Source: Cohnella rhizosphaerae
GTDB taxonomy: Bacteria; Bacillota; Bacilli; Paenibacillales; Paenibacillaceae
Assembly (NCBI RefSeq): GCF_029525575.1
Contig: NZ_JAPDIA010000009.1
Coordinates: 868,001-932,000 of the forward strand
Direction of reading: 5' to 3'
Length of the DNA: 64,000 bases
The position numbers and the translations under genes are program-made. Below the pieces are notes generated by a model. It was not told where the DNA came from. It saw nothing but the letters and a program-made list of their open reading frames with translations, and made no database searches. Shown here one piece after another: positions 18,413 through 26,893 of the stretch (its first letter is position 1; each line of letters begins with the position of its first letter).

Positions 18413-19636
18413 ATGGCTTTGAACGTATCATGGAAGAGGAATTTGTACGTACTCTGGACCGGCGTGTTTTTTTTGCAGCATGGCTTACTCGGCCGCCATC
18501 CCGTTCATCCCCTTGTTCCTGAAAAACGACCTGGGCGTTGAACATCATGTCAACCAGTGGTCGGGATTCGCGTTCGGCGTTACCTTTCTCGCAAGCGCGC
18601 TGATCGCGCCGTATTGGGGGTCGCTTGCCGACAAATACGGGCGCAGGCCGATGCTGATCCGCTCAGGCTACAGCCTTGCCGTGCTGTACTTGATCACCTT
18701 TTTCGTGCAAGATCCGTACGTGTTTTTGTTGGTCCGTGTGTGCCAGGGCTTGCTTGCGGGCTACGTGCCGGCTTCGATCGCGCTCGTCGCGACGAACACG
18801 CCGGAGGAAAAATCGGGATACGCGCTCGGCGTCATGGCGACGGCCAGCGCAAGCGGCGGCATCATCGGGCCGCTCGTCGGGGGCGTCGTGAGCCATCTGA
18901 CGAGCAACCGGGAGGCTTTTTTTATTTTCGGCGGCTGTCGTCTTCGTCTCGGCGCTCATCGCGAGCTTTTTCGTCAAGGAGGAGAAATTCAATCGATCGG
19001 GCAAACGTTCGAGCATCCGCGAGGATCTGTCGCAGGCGGTGCACAACCGCACGTTCATCACGCTGCTCCTGCTCGTCGGACTCAGCACCTTCTCCGTCAT
19101 GATCCTCGAGCCGCTGCTCACGATCTACATGACGGAGCTCGGCGGGGAACAGTCGGACGCATCGCTGCAGGCGGGCATCGTCTTCTCGGCGGTCGGCATC
19201 GCGACGCTTATCGCGGCGCCGCAGTGGGGCAAGATCGGCCAGCGGATCGGCTTTATCAAGGTGCTCGTCATCGGCCTCGCGGGCGGCGGCATCGGCAATC
19301 TGCTTCAATACTTCGTCGGGCATTATACGGAGTTCGGCGCGCTGCGCTTCGTGTACGGCCTCTTTTTCGCCGGCGTGTATCCTGCGCTTAATGCGATGAT
19401 CGTGCGCGTCACCGAGCCTGAATTCCGCGGCCGCGCGTTCAGTCTCAGCCAGTCGTCCACGCAGCTGGCCACGATGCTAGGCCCGGTGCTTGGCGGCTTG
19501 CTCTCCGGCTGGATTCCGATCCGCTGGGTATTCGTGCTTAACGGCCTCATGCTGCTGTGCTCGGCCTTCCTGCTCTTCCGCAAGCGGCACTTGGACCATC
19601 CAGAACCCATTCTTGCCGGGGGAGGGCGGAAAATGA
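18413..19636 (+). CDS. MFS drug/sugar efflux-type transporter, three +1 frameshifts
   Basis: Twelve-helix major facilitator, probably an efflux transporter. It has GSLADKYGRRPMLI after helix 2 (motif A) and a second half beginning NRTFITLLLLVG. Three single-base insertions interrupt it: an 8-T run (18467-18474) in the first helix, a 7-T run (18917-18923), and a 5-G run (19618-19622) that removes the stop and fuses it to the next gene. Repaired, it starts at ATG 18413 behind GAGGAAG (MALNVSWKRNLYVLWTGVFF) and ends at TGA 19634-19636, overlapping the next ATG. About 407 residues. Substrate unknown. Confidence 0.85.
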
Positions 19637-20559
19637 CGGTTTTTCTCCACATTCTTGTGAACAACGTGCTTCCGATTTCGATCTTGATCGCGCTGGGCAT
19701 CGTTTTGCAACGATCCTTCAAGCTTGACATCCGGACGCTGTCGAAATTGAACTTTTACTTGTTTTCTCCGGCGATCATGTTCAAGCTGCTGTACAATACG
19801 GCGATCTCGCTTACCCTGTTCGGCACGGTCATGGCGTTTTTCGCCCTGTTTATGCTGCTCCAGTACGCGCTCGTCTCGGCGGTCGTCCGTCTTCGCGGAT
19901 ACGAGCCGTCGATGCGCAGCGCGATGCAGTGCAGCGTGCTTTTCTACAATAGCGCGAACTACGGAATTCCGCTTAATCAGCTGGCGTTCCACAACAATCC
20001 GTATACGCTGTCCGTTCAAGTGCTGATCATGATGATGCAGTCTCTCATTCCGAATACATACGGCGTCTATAGCGTCAACGCGCACAAGTCGGATTGGCGC
20101 CAGATTCGCCGCGTCATTTTGTCGATGCCGGTCATCTACGTCATTCCCGTGGCGCTGCTGATGCGCTACCTCACGGTGCCGCTGCCGGATTCCGTCGTGA
20201 CTTCCGTCGACTATTTGTCCAATGCGTTTATCGGCACGGCGTTGATCACGCTTGGCGTCCAGCTCGGCAGCATGGCCTGGCGGATCAGCCGCAAGCTGCT
20301 GTCGGACATCGGCTTGTCGCTGGCGCTGCGGCTGGCCGCAGGGCCGCTGCTCGCCTGGGGCACCTGCGAAGCGATCGGCGCGCACGGTCTGCTGGCCAGC
20401 GCCTTGATCGTGTCCTCCGCCGTACCGACCTCGCTCAGCAGCGTGCTGCTCGCCGTCGAGTTCGACAACGAGCCGGAGTTCGCCTCGCAGACCGTATTCG
20501 CCTCGACCGCTGTCAGCACGGTGACGGTGGCGGCGGTGATCGCGATGCTGGGCGTTTAG
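19633..20559 (+). CDS. AEC (auxin efflux carrier) family transporter
   Basis: 308-residue membrane protein with about ten helices in two halves, typical of AEC/membrane-transport-protein family members. The first half contains LSKLNFYLFSPAIMF and FYNSANYGIPLNQ; the C-terminus has SALIVSSAVPTSLSSVLLAVEF, a conserved end block. Bacterial members move organic acids or unknown solutes. ATG 19633 follows GGAGGGCGGAAA. As written it is in frame with the preceding MFS gene, but its own start, ribosome site and the ATGA overlap show a separate gene in the same operon. Confidence 0.88.
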   Translation: MTVFLHILVNNVLPISILIALGIVLQRSFKLDIRTLSKLNFYLFSPAIMFKLLYNTAISLTLFGTVMAFFALFMLLQYALVSAVVRLRGYEPSMRSAMQCSVLFYNSANYGIPLNQLAFHNNPYTLSVQVLIMMMQSLIPNTYGVYSVNAHKSDWRQIRRVILSMPVIYVIPVALLMRYLTVPLPDSVVTSVDYLSNAFIGTALITLGVQLGSMAWRISRKLLSDIGLSLALRLAAGPLLAWGTCEAIGAHGLLASALIVSSAVPTSLSSVLLAVEFDNEPEFASQTVFASTAVSTVTVAAVIAMLGV

Positions 20560-20632
20560 CGGGCGCGGTGCAACCTTTACCAGCCGGAAGGCGTCTGGAC
20601 GTTAACACAGTCGGACAGGGGGCGACGATCGG

Positions 20633-21481
20633 GTGAAAAAGCTGATGCTGCTTGGCGCGTTGGCCGTCCTGCTGCCGCTGCAGGGCTGCAGGGGAGACGC
20701 GTCCCCGGACGAGCTGTCGCCGCGCCGATCCTCGAGCCCGCCGCCGCCGTTATCGGTCGCTTCGGCTTTGCCTGGCGTCTCTCCCGGCGTCTCGCCGGCC
20801 TCCGGCAAGACGCCGGAAGTCGTCCCGCATCTCGAAGTGACGGCGGGGACGGAGACCGTAACTGCGCAGATGGGCAGCTATTGCTGGACCGATCGGAAAA
20901 AAGGCGTCGGGCAATGCGCGGATGCTGCCGTAGAGCCGACCATGGCGAACGTGAAGCGCAAGCCGCGCGTGAACGCGGGCGACATTGTGACGCTGGCGTG
21001 GTCGGGCGCGCCGCCGGATGAAATGCGCGTGACCGTATCTTTTCCCGATGAGGATCGTCCCGCCGAAGCGCTTGAAGCTGCGGGTTCGACGATACGGATC
21101 CCGGCCGGGGAGGGCGACCGGTTGTTCGTGATTACGGCGACCTGGCCGGGCGGCACGGTTCCTTATTACTTTGGCGTGAGCGCCAGCGCGGACGAAGAGG
21201 CCGATGCGCTGCGCAAGATCGCGTGGGAAGCGATGCCTGAAGGCGACAGAGCGTCGGTCGTAGACGACTGGCGCGAAGCGGACGTGTCCGCGAGCGAGGT
21301 CGGCGAAGGGGGCTGGTCCGCCGTCGACGGCGACGGCAAGCTGGTCCGGATCGCCGAAGCCGAACCGGGCAGCCTGATCACGGTCACGTTCAGGACGACT
21401 CAGGACGGGATGCTGGGACCTATGGTTGCCGTGTTCGACCGATCGAAGCGAGAACTGATCGGATGGCTGCTTCGCTATTGA
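20633..21481 (+). CDS. Predicted lipoprotein of unknown function
   Basis: 282 residues. A lipobox (LLPLQGC, cysteine at residue 19) follows a short basic-hydrophobic signal, so it is probably anchored outside the membrane. A Pro-Ser-rich linker (residues 25-65) leads to a beta-rich domain with two cysteines (YCW and QCAD) that could pair. No family recognised; the pattern resembles B. subtilis YjhA-like lipoproteins only vaguely. The start is GTG 20633 behind ACAGGGGG. It lies 74 bp after the AEC gene and could be cotranscribed. Confidence 0.72.
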   Translation: MKKLMLLGALAVLLPLQGCRGDASPDELSPRRSSSPPPPLSVASALPGVSPGVSPASGKTPEVVPHLEVTAGTETVTAQMGSYCWTDRKKGVGQCADAAVEPTMANVKRKPRVNAGDIVTLAWSGAPPDEMRVTVSFPDEDRPAEALEAAGSTIRIPAGEGDRLFVITATWPGGTVPYYFGVSASADEEADALRKIAWEAMPEGDRASVVDDWREADVSASEVGEGGWSAVDGDGKLVRIAEAEPGSLITVTFRTTQDGMLGPMVAVFDRSKRELIGWLLRY

Positions 21482-21489
21482 TGCGGCGT

Positions 21490-21690
21490 TTGATTGAAGG
21501 ATTCTCGGTTAGGAATGAACGAATACGTTTGCACTGTCGCCCAGCCGCCGAAGTCTCGGTTAGAAACAAACTAGCCATCGTGCGCCATCTTGGGGGGCGT
21601 CGAAGTTCTGTGTAGCAACAAACTGGCCCTGTTGCGCCATCGCGCGGTCGTTGAAGTCTCGGTTAGGAACAAACTCGTTTTTTTGTAACA
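21490..21690 (+). repeat. Degenerate tandem repeat, about 51-bp period, four units
   Basis: CTCGGTTAG-like cores recur at 21504, 21555, about 21607 and 21658. Each is followed by AACAAACT(A/G)GCC and TGCGCCATC. Noncoding in all frames. Units are diverged, so this is an old array, and there are no unique spacers of CRISPR type. Confidence 0.7.
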
Positions 21691-21781
21691 GGAAGACCCA
21701 GGAGGGGATCAAGCGCAATGGTGCTCGATCTAGACACGGATAACCCGGGTGCTGGGAGCCGGATGCCGGGGGCCGGGGGCG

Positions 21782-21966
21782 ATAAGTGTTGAAAAGCAGT
21801 TAATCGGCGTGCTGATCGGGGCTGGGGAGGAAATAAGTGTTCAACCGCATTTAATTGGTTCAAGACCGGGTCAAAACGCGCGAAAGTGGGAAATTAATTG
21901 CGTTTCAACACTTATTTGGACCAATAACGTTGTGATCAAAGAAAATAAATGCGTTTCAACAGCTAT
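21782..21966. repeat. Four copies of a 23-bp motif, two direct and two inverted
   Basis: Motif consensus begins ATAAGTGTTGAAACGCATTT and ends AAT. Plus-strand copies are at 21782-21804 and 21833-21855; minus-strand copies at 21893-21915 and 21944-21966. Both same-strand pairs are exactly 51 bp apart. The inner two can form a long hairpin. No gene is present. Confidence 0.75.
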
Positions 21967-21991
21967 CGGCTATAGGCCGCGAGCGCGGGGA

Positions 21992-22171
21992 CGCCAAACC
22001 CGCCAAACCCGCCAAACCCGCCAAACCCGCCAAACCCGCCAAACCCGCCAAACCCGCCAAACCCGCCAAACCCGCCAAACCCGCCAAACCCGCCAAACCC
22101 GCCAAACCCGCCAAACCCGCCAAACCCGCCAAACCCGCCAAACCCGCCAAACCCGCCAAACCCGCCAAGCC
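21992..22171. repeat. Minisatellite, 19 exact copies of CGCCAAACC plus one variant
   Basis: Nineteen perfect 9-bp units (21992-22162) and a final CGCCAAGCC. The other strand reads GGGTTTGGC repeated, a GGG run every 9 bases like the array at 12437. Any reading frame through it is only the repeat. Confidence 0.96.
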
Positions 22172-22349
22172 CGCAGTCCGTGCGTTGTTCAAGGTTTAAT
22201 CAAGCGGCATATCGGCCCCTCACGCATGTTCGCGCACAGGCGTCATTCAATCGCACCTCGCTGGCGGGCGGCGGTGGAGGCGTTGGCGCGGCCGGTTGTG
22301 CGTTCAGGCCGGTCGCGGGCTGTCCGCCGATCGTGCACGCGCTTTATAC

Positions 22350-22391
22350 AAGAACCGTCAGGGAGAGCTACGACCTTCCCTGACGGTTCTT
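22350..22391. terminator. Perfect 15-bp hairpin without an assignable gene
   Basis: AAGAACCGTCAGGGA (22350-22364) and its exact complement (22377-22391) enclose a 12-base loop; TTCTTCTTACG follows. It may terminate an unrecognised transcript from the repeat region, or block read-through towards the YceI gene. Confidence 0.55.
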
Positions 22392-22453
22392 CTTACGTTC
22401 CAAAAGTATACGTTTACCTATCCTTTCCTTCAGTGTAAGGGCAAAATACACAG

Positions 22454-22482
22454 TTGACAGTCGCCCGGTGTTACTCTATATT
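22454..22482 (+). promoter_or_regulatory. Sigma-A promoter of the yceI-family gene
   Basis: TTGACA (22454-22459) and TATATT (22477-22482) with an exact 17-bp spacer, 69 bp before the start codon. Confidence 0.85.
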
Positions 22483-22491
22483 TAGGATATG

Positions 22492-22535
22492 TTACTTAAC
22501 TAAATAAAGCATGTTCCAAAATGTTAGTTAATTAT
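22492..22535. promoter_or_regulatory. Two near-palindromic operator-like sites
   Basis: TTACTTAACTAA (22492-22503) and TTAGTTAATTAT (22524-22535) are near-copies of the palindrome TTAGTTAACTAA, centred 32 bp apart (about three helix turns). They lie between the -10 box and the ribosome site. Placement and symmetry suggest binding of a dimeric repressor, for example a MarR or HxlR-type protein; none is encoded nearby. Confidence 0.5.
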
Positions 22536-22550
22536 GAGGAGGAAAATAAA

Positions 22551-23081
22551 ATGGCAAAATCCGCATGGGGTATTGACGCTTCGCACAGCTCGATCGATTT
22601 TTCGATCCGCCACTTGATGATCTCGAAGGTAAAAGGCACGTTCCACACGTTCGAAGCGAACGTTAACGCGGACGCGGACGACCTGACGACGGCCGACATC
22701 GAGCTGTCCATCGACCTGTCCAGCATCGACACGCGCAACGCCGACCGCGACGCGCACCTGCGCAACGCCGATTTCTTCGATGTCGAGAATCATCCGAAGC
22801 TGATCTTCAAGGCGACCAACATCGTCAAGACCGGCGAAGGCGAATACGACGTTACCGGCGACGTGACGCTGCACGGCGTTACCAAGCAAGAAACGTTCGA
22901 AGTGACGTACGAAGGCGCTTCGAAGGATCCGTGGGGCAACCAACGCGCGGGCTTCAGCGCGAAGGGCAAGATCAAGCGCAGCGACTACGGCCTGACGTAC
23001 AATGCTGCCCTGGAAACGGGCGGCGTCATGCTGGGCGACGACGTTGCCATCTCGCTCGAGCTGGAAGCCGTCAAGGCTTAA
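22551..23081 (+). CDS. YceI family protein
   Basis: 176-residue lipocalin-like beta-barrel family thought to bind isoprenoid-type lipids such as polyprenyl chains, and often induced by stress. It has the family opening (WGIDASHSSIDFSIRHLMISKVKGTF), central RDAHLRNADFFDVENHPKL and C-terminal SDYGLTYNAALETGGVMLGDDVAI. Unlike E. coli YceI it has no signal peptide, so it should be cytoplasmic. ATG 22551 follows GAGGAGGA. A strong promoter, paired operator-like sites and a terminator make it a tightly controlled single-gene unit. Confidence 0.93.
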   Translation: MAKSAWGIDASHSSIDFSIRHLMISKVKGTFHTFEANVNADADDLTTADIELSIDLSSIDTRNADRDAHLRNADFFDVENHPKLIFKATNIVKTGEGEYDVTGDVTLHGVTKQETFEVTYEGASKDPWGNQRAGFSAKGKIKRSDYGLTYNAALETGGVMLGDDVAISLELEAVKA

Positions 23082-23112
23082 TCGGGCAATCAAGCATCAA
23101 TTCGCAACGCAA

Positions 23113-23143
23113 GCGGCGGAGCTTCGGCTCCGCCGCTTTTTTT
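23113..23143 (+). terminator. Rho-independent terminator of the yceI-family gene
   Basis: GCGGCGGAGC, a TTCG loop, GCTCCGCCGC, then seven Ts. Confidence 0.95.
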
Positions 23144-23240
23144 CGTTTGGCGTCTAGTGCGACCGGAAATTTATGGTATACTGCATGGCGGAAGAGATGA
23201 CCGAACTTAAAGCCGAACGGCAAGGGGGAGGGCGAGCGGC

Positions 23241-24862
23241 ATGTACGCGGTATTGGTTGTCGACGACGAGTCAGTCGTGTGTCAGGGAATCAGAGATTAT
23301 TTGTTCGAATCGGGCCTGAACATCTCCAAGGTTTGGACGGCTTCGAACGGTTACGAAGCGCTCGATTATATCCGCATGGAGCAGATCGATCTGGTTCTGA
23401 CCGATATTCAGATGGACGGGATGAACGGAATCGAGCTCATGGGGTCGATTCAGTCGGAGAAGGCCGATCTGCCCGTCGTCGTCATCTCCGCGCACGATGC
23501 GTTCGAATACGCGCAGCAGTGCATCCGCCTTGGCGCACGCGACTATCTGATCAAGCCTGTCCGGCTCGCTAATCTCGTTCAAGTCGTCGGCCGCGCGCTC
23601 ACCGAACGGCATGAGCGATACAAGCAGGTGCTTGAGGACTCGCTGAAGCTGAAGTTCTCGATGACCGGCATGTCGTCGCTACGTACGTATATGCTGAACG
23701 AGTTGATTAGCGGGGCGCTGGCCGAGGCCGACGACTATGCTTTCATTTTCGAGCAGATCGGCGTCGCTTTGGACGGTCCCTATTACGCCGTCATTGTCGT
23801 CGACCTTCAATGGGAACGCGCGGGAGTCAGCGGGGCCGAGGTGCGTTCGTTGCGGGACCGGAATTTGCTCAAGTACGCGGCGGTCAACATCATCGAAGAG
23901 ACGCTGTCGGACTGGAACGCAGTGACCTTTTACGGACAGGGGAACCGCATCGTCGTGGTGCTGCAAATGTCCGAGGCGGAATACGTTCGCCAATCGGACC
24001 CGGTAACCCTTCTTAATCTGCTCGGCAAAAAAATCGCAGGCAATATTTTGGCTTATCAGCATATGGACGCCGTCGTCGGCATCAGCCCGCTCGCGCGCGG
24101 GCTGGCCTCGATGCCGGGAGGCTACAGGCAGGCCGGGGAAGCGTCCAAATGGCACGGCTGGTACGCGGATCACCGCGTCTTCTACGCGGAAGACTTCTCG
24201 CCGAAGGAAGAAGGCGGCAAGGTCGCTTGGCAGGAGAAAACCGAGCAGTTCGCGGCATGGATGACCGGCGGGAAGCGCGGAGAGGACGCTCGGGCGATCG
24301 TAAGCCGGTTTTTTGGCCGATATCTCTCCCGTCCTTGAGAGCGGCGACGCGACCGGCATTGCGCTGAGCGTCGCCTACCGCGCATATGCGATTCTTCTCG
24401 ATCGGAAGCTGACGGCAAACGGCGGACAGTCGCTCGATCCGGTCGTGTATTTCCGGTTTCCGCTGGCGGCGCATGCGGCCAAGGAACGGCTCACCGCCTA
24501 TCTGACCGAGGCTGCGGAGCTGATTGACGCGGCCGTGCAGGATTACGACCATGCGATCATCCGGGACGCGATCGAATATATCCGGCGGCATTATCGGAAT
24601 AAGGGGCTGAAAATTCAGGATGTGGCCGACGATGTGCACCTGAGCCCCAACTATTTGAGCTATCTCTTCAAGCAGATTGCCGGCGAAACGGTGTGGGAAT
24701 ACGTCACGCGGCTTCGGATGGAAGAGGCACGCCACTTGCTGCTGCATACGGCAAAAAAAGCGTTACGAAATTTCGGACGAGGTCGGATACGAGTCGCCCG
24801 AGCATTTCAGCCGCATTTTTAAACGTTACTACGGGGAAAGTCCCAATCATGTCCGCGGATAG
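23241..24862 (+). CDS. Response regulator with AraC-type output domain (YesN-like), two +1 frameshifts
   Basis: N-terminal receiver domain (VLVVDDE acidic pocket, phospho-acceptor Asp in LVLTDIQMDG near residue 54, Lys in YLIKPVR near 105), a middle region, and a C-terminal AraC helix-turn-helix pair (AIEYIRRHYRNKGLKIQDVA, then DEVGYESPEHFSRIFKRYYG). It should activate the downstream sugar genes when phosphorylated by the adjacent kinase. The frame breaks in a 6-T run (24309-24314) and a 7-A run (24753-24759); removing one base each gives about 540 residues. A TGGTATACT extended -10 lies at about 23174-23182. Confidence 0.9.
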
Positions 24863-24874
24863 GGGGCGAAGCCG

Positions 24875-26680
24875 TTGAACCAAAGGACGAAGCTGCAGCC
24901 GTTAATGCGGCGGGCGCTTTTGTTCGTCGTGCTTTTCATGCTCGTTCCGATGCTGCTTATTTTCTGGTACTCGTCGGAGCAGGCGTCGTCGTCGATCCAG
25001 ACGCAGGTCGGTCAGGCGTTGTCCGAGCTGAACAAGCAAAACCACGCGACGATCGACAGGGTGATCGGCTCCGTCGACCAGGCGACGGTGACGCTCATGG
25101 GCTCCGATCTGGTGCAGAGCTGGACGGTCGCCGGCAGCGAAACGGTCCAACAACGGCTGGGGCGGTATGTGAAGACGGAGAAGCTGCTGGCCGATTACGC
25201 TTCCGGAGTCAAATATTCGCTGATCGTCCTGGACGACCCGGCAGACTATAGCTTCGCCCCCGGCATGGACGTATCCGATTCGGGCGTGTTTTTCGTTTCG
25301 GATGCGAGCGGGTTGCCTTGGCTGGAAAAAGCGATTCGGGACGGCGGGATAGGCTCGGTGCAAATGGCGGAAAAATTCGGCTTTAACCCGGACAAGCGTA
25401 AGACCGCAGCCTTTGTTCGCGCGGTCGCCGATCTGTCCGGCAGCAGCGGCGCCGTTCGCGTCGTCCTCATGGCGGCTCTGGAGCCTGCGCTGCTCGAAGA
25501 CCTCGATTCCATCTCGCTGCCGGAGCAGTCCCGTAAAGTCTTGACCGATACGGACGGTACGGTGCTCGCCGGCTCCGCGCCGACGATGTCCGCGTTCGCC
25601 GTTCCAGCCGTCGCCCGCCGCCTGCTCCCGGGCGTATGGACGTCCTCCAAAGCCATGTTTATCGCGCATGACAGCCCGGCATACGGCAGCCGTTTAATTT
25701 ATGAGGTGCCGCTACGCAAGCTGGTCGGCGCTCATCGCGCCGTGCAGACCATTATCCAAATATCGGCCGTATGCTACTTCGTCGTTCTGCTTGCTTTCCT
25801 CGTGTACTTGCTGAGAGTCGTGCTGCGGCCGATGGGCAGGCTTGCCCGTTTGTCGAGGTCGTACGAGCCCGGCAAGAAGCTCGAACGTCTGCCGGAGGAA
25901 GGGCGGAACGATGAGATCGGTTTTTTCTACCGTTCGTTCTATTCGATGACAGAGCGGCTTAACCAACTGGTGCAGGAGAAATACGTCATGGAAATCAAGC
26001 AGAAGGAATCCGAGTTGACGCTCATGCATTCCCAAATTACGCCGCATCTGCTTTATAACACGCTCGACTCGGTCTACTGGTACGGCATTCGGGGCGGCGT
26101 GCCCGAGGTGGCGGACATGGTGCGCGATCTGTCGACGCTGCTGCGGATCGGTCTCAGCCGCGGCAAGGAGCTCATCACGGTTCGGGAAGAGCTGCTGCAC
26201 GTCGAGGCGTATCTTCAGTTGCAGATAAAACGTTACGACTCTTCGTTTACGTTCCGTATCGAGGCCGATGAGAATGCGCTGGAGTGCCTGGTGCCGAAGG
26301 TTACGATACAACCGCTGGCGGAGAACAGCATTTTGCACGGCATTGGCAAAATGGACGGCGAAGGCGAACTGACGATCCAAATCGCGATCGCGAACGGCGA
26401 ATTGACCGTAAGCGTGGAGGACAACGGCTTCCGGCCGGTCGACCTGGACAAGATCGGGGCCATCCTGCGAGAGGAAGCCGATCCGGACAAAGGCTTTGGC
26501 ATCCGCAACGTGCACAAGCGCATTCGGCTCCGCTTCGGCGACGCGTACGGACTATCGTACTTTGCGCGCGAGGAGGGCGGTACGAGGGCGCTCATCCGGC
26601 TGCCCGCCGTTCGAACGGCGGAGCAGGTCCCTTCGTTCGGCTATGCCGCGAATCCCAATCCGAATCGCCCGCCCCAATGA
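24875..26680 (+). CDS. Sensor histidine kinase (YesM-like)
   Basis: 601-residue membrane kinase, partner of the preceding regulator. An N-terminal helix (about 12-32), a large extracellular dCache-like region (about 35-285), a second helix (about 290-313) and a HAMP segment lead to the His_kinase domain. The phospho-acceptor is in SQITPHLLYNTLDSVYWYG near residue 390; the ATPase end has IQPLAENSILHG and GFGIRNVHKRIRLRFG. Such pairs sense oligosaccharides, often through the binding protein of a neighbouring importer, which fits the genes that follow. The start is TTG 24875, 12 bp after the regulator stop, behind GGGG. Confidence 0.9.
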   Translation: MNQRTKLQPLMRRALLFVVLFMLVPMLLIFWYSSEQASSSIQTQVGQALSELNKQNHATIDRVIGSVDQATVTLMGSDLVQSWTVAGSETVQQRLGRYVKTEKLLADYASGVKYSLIVLDDPADYSFAPGMDVSDSGVFFVSDASGLPWLEKAIRDGGIGSVQMAEKFGFNPDKRKTAAFVRAVADLSGSSGAVRVVLMAALEPALLEDLDSISLPEQSRKVLTDTDGTVLAGSAPTMSAFAVPAVARRLLPGVWTSSKAMFIAHDSPAYGSRLIYEVPLRKLVGAHRAVQTIIQISAVCYFVVLLAFLVYLLRVVLRPMGRLARLSRSYEPGKKLERLPEEGRNDEIGFFYRSFYSMTERLNQLVQEKYVMEIKQKESELTLMHSQITPHLLYNTLDSVYWYGIRGGVPEVADMVRDLSTLLRIGLSRGKELITVREELLHVEAYLQLQIKRYDSSFTFRIEADENALECLVPKVTIQPLAENSILHGIGKMDGEGELTIQIAIANGELTVSVEDNGFRPVDLDKIGAILREEADPDKGFGIRNVHKRIRLRFGDAYGLSYFAREEGGTRALIRLPAVRTAEQVPSFGYAANPNPNRPPQ

Positions 26681-26707
26681 CGAATCGCTGTCGCCGCATT
26701 CGGCCCG

Positions 26708-26754
26708 GCTGCGCCTGAAGTCGATAAACGCCGACTTCGGACGCAGCTTTTTTT
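26708..26754 (+). terminator. Rho-independent terminator after the two-component genes
   Basis: GCTGCG and AAGTCG pair with CGACTT and CGCAGC in one long stem, followed by seven Ts. It separates the regulator pair from the transport genes. Confidence 0.9.
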
Positions 26755-26893
26755 ATGCCCTGAGAATCCGTCATCCAGTCGGTAGGACCCGTCATAGGCG
26801 CGGGATAACCGTTGGATTACAATGGGGCATGTGCTTGCTCGGGACCTTAAGAAAGAGCGGCAGCAATCGACACTCGGGAAGGAAGTGGAAAGG

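Noticed and set aside
21749..22438. A 229-codon frame of repeated Arg-Gln-Thr
   Set aside because: It is the 9-bp minisatellite read in one frame, with no promoter or ribosome site and no non-repeat domain.
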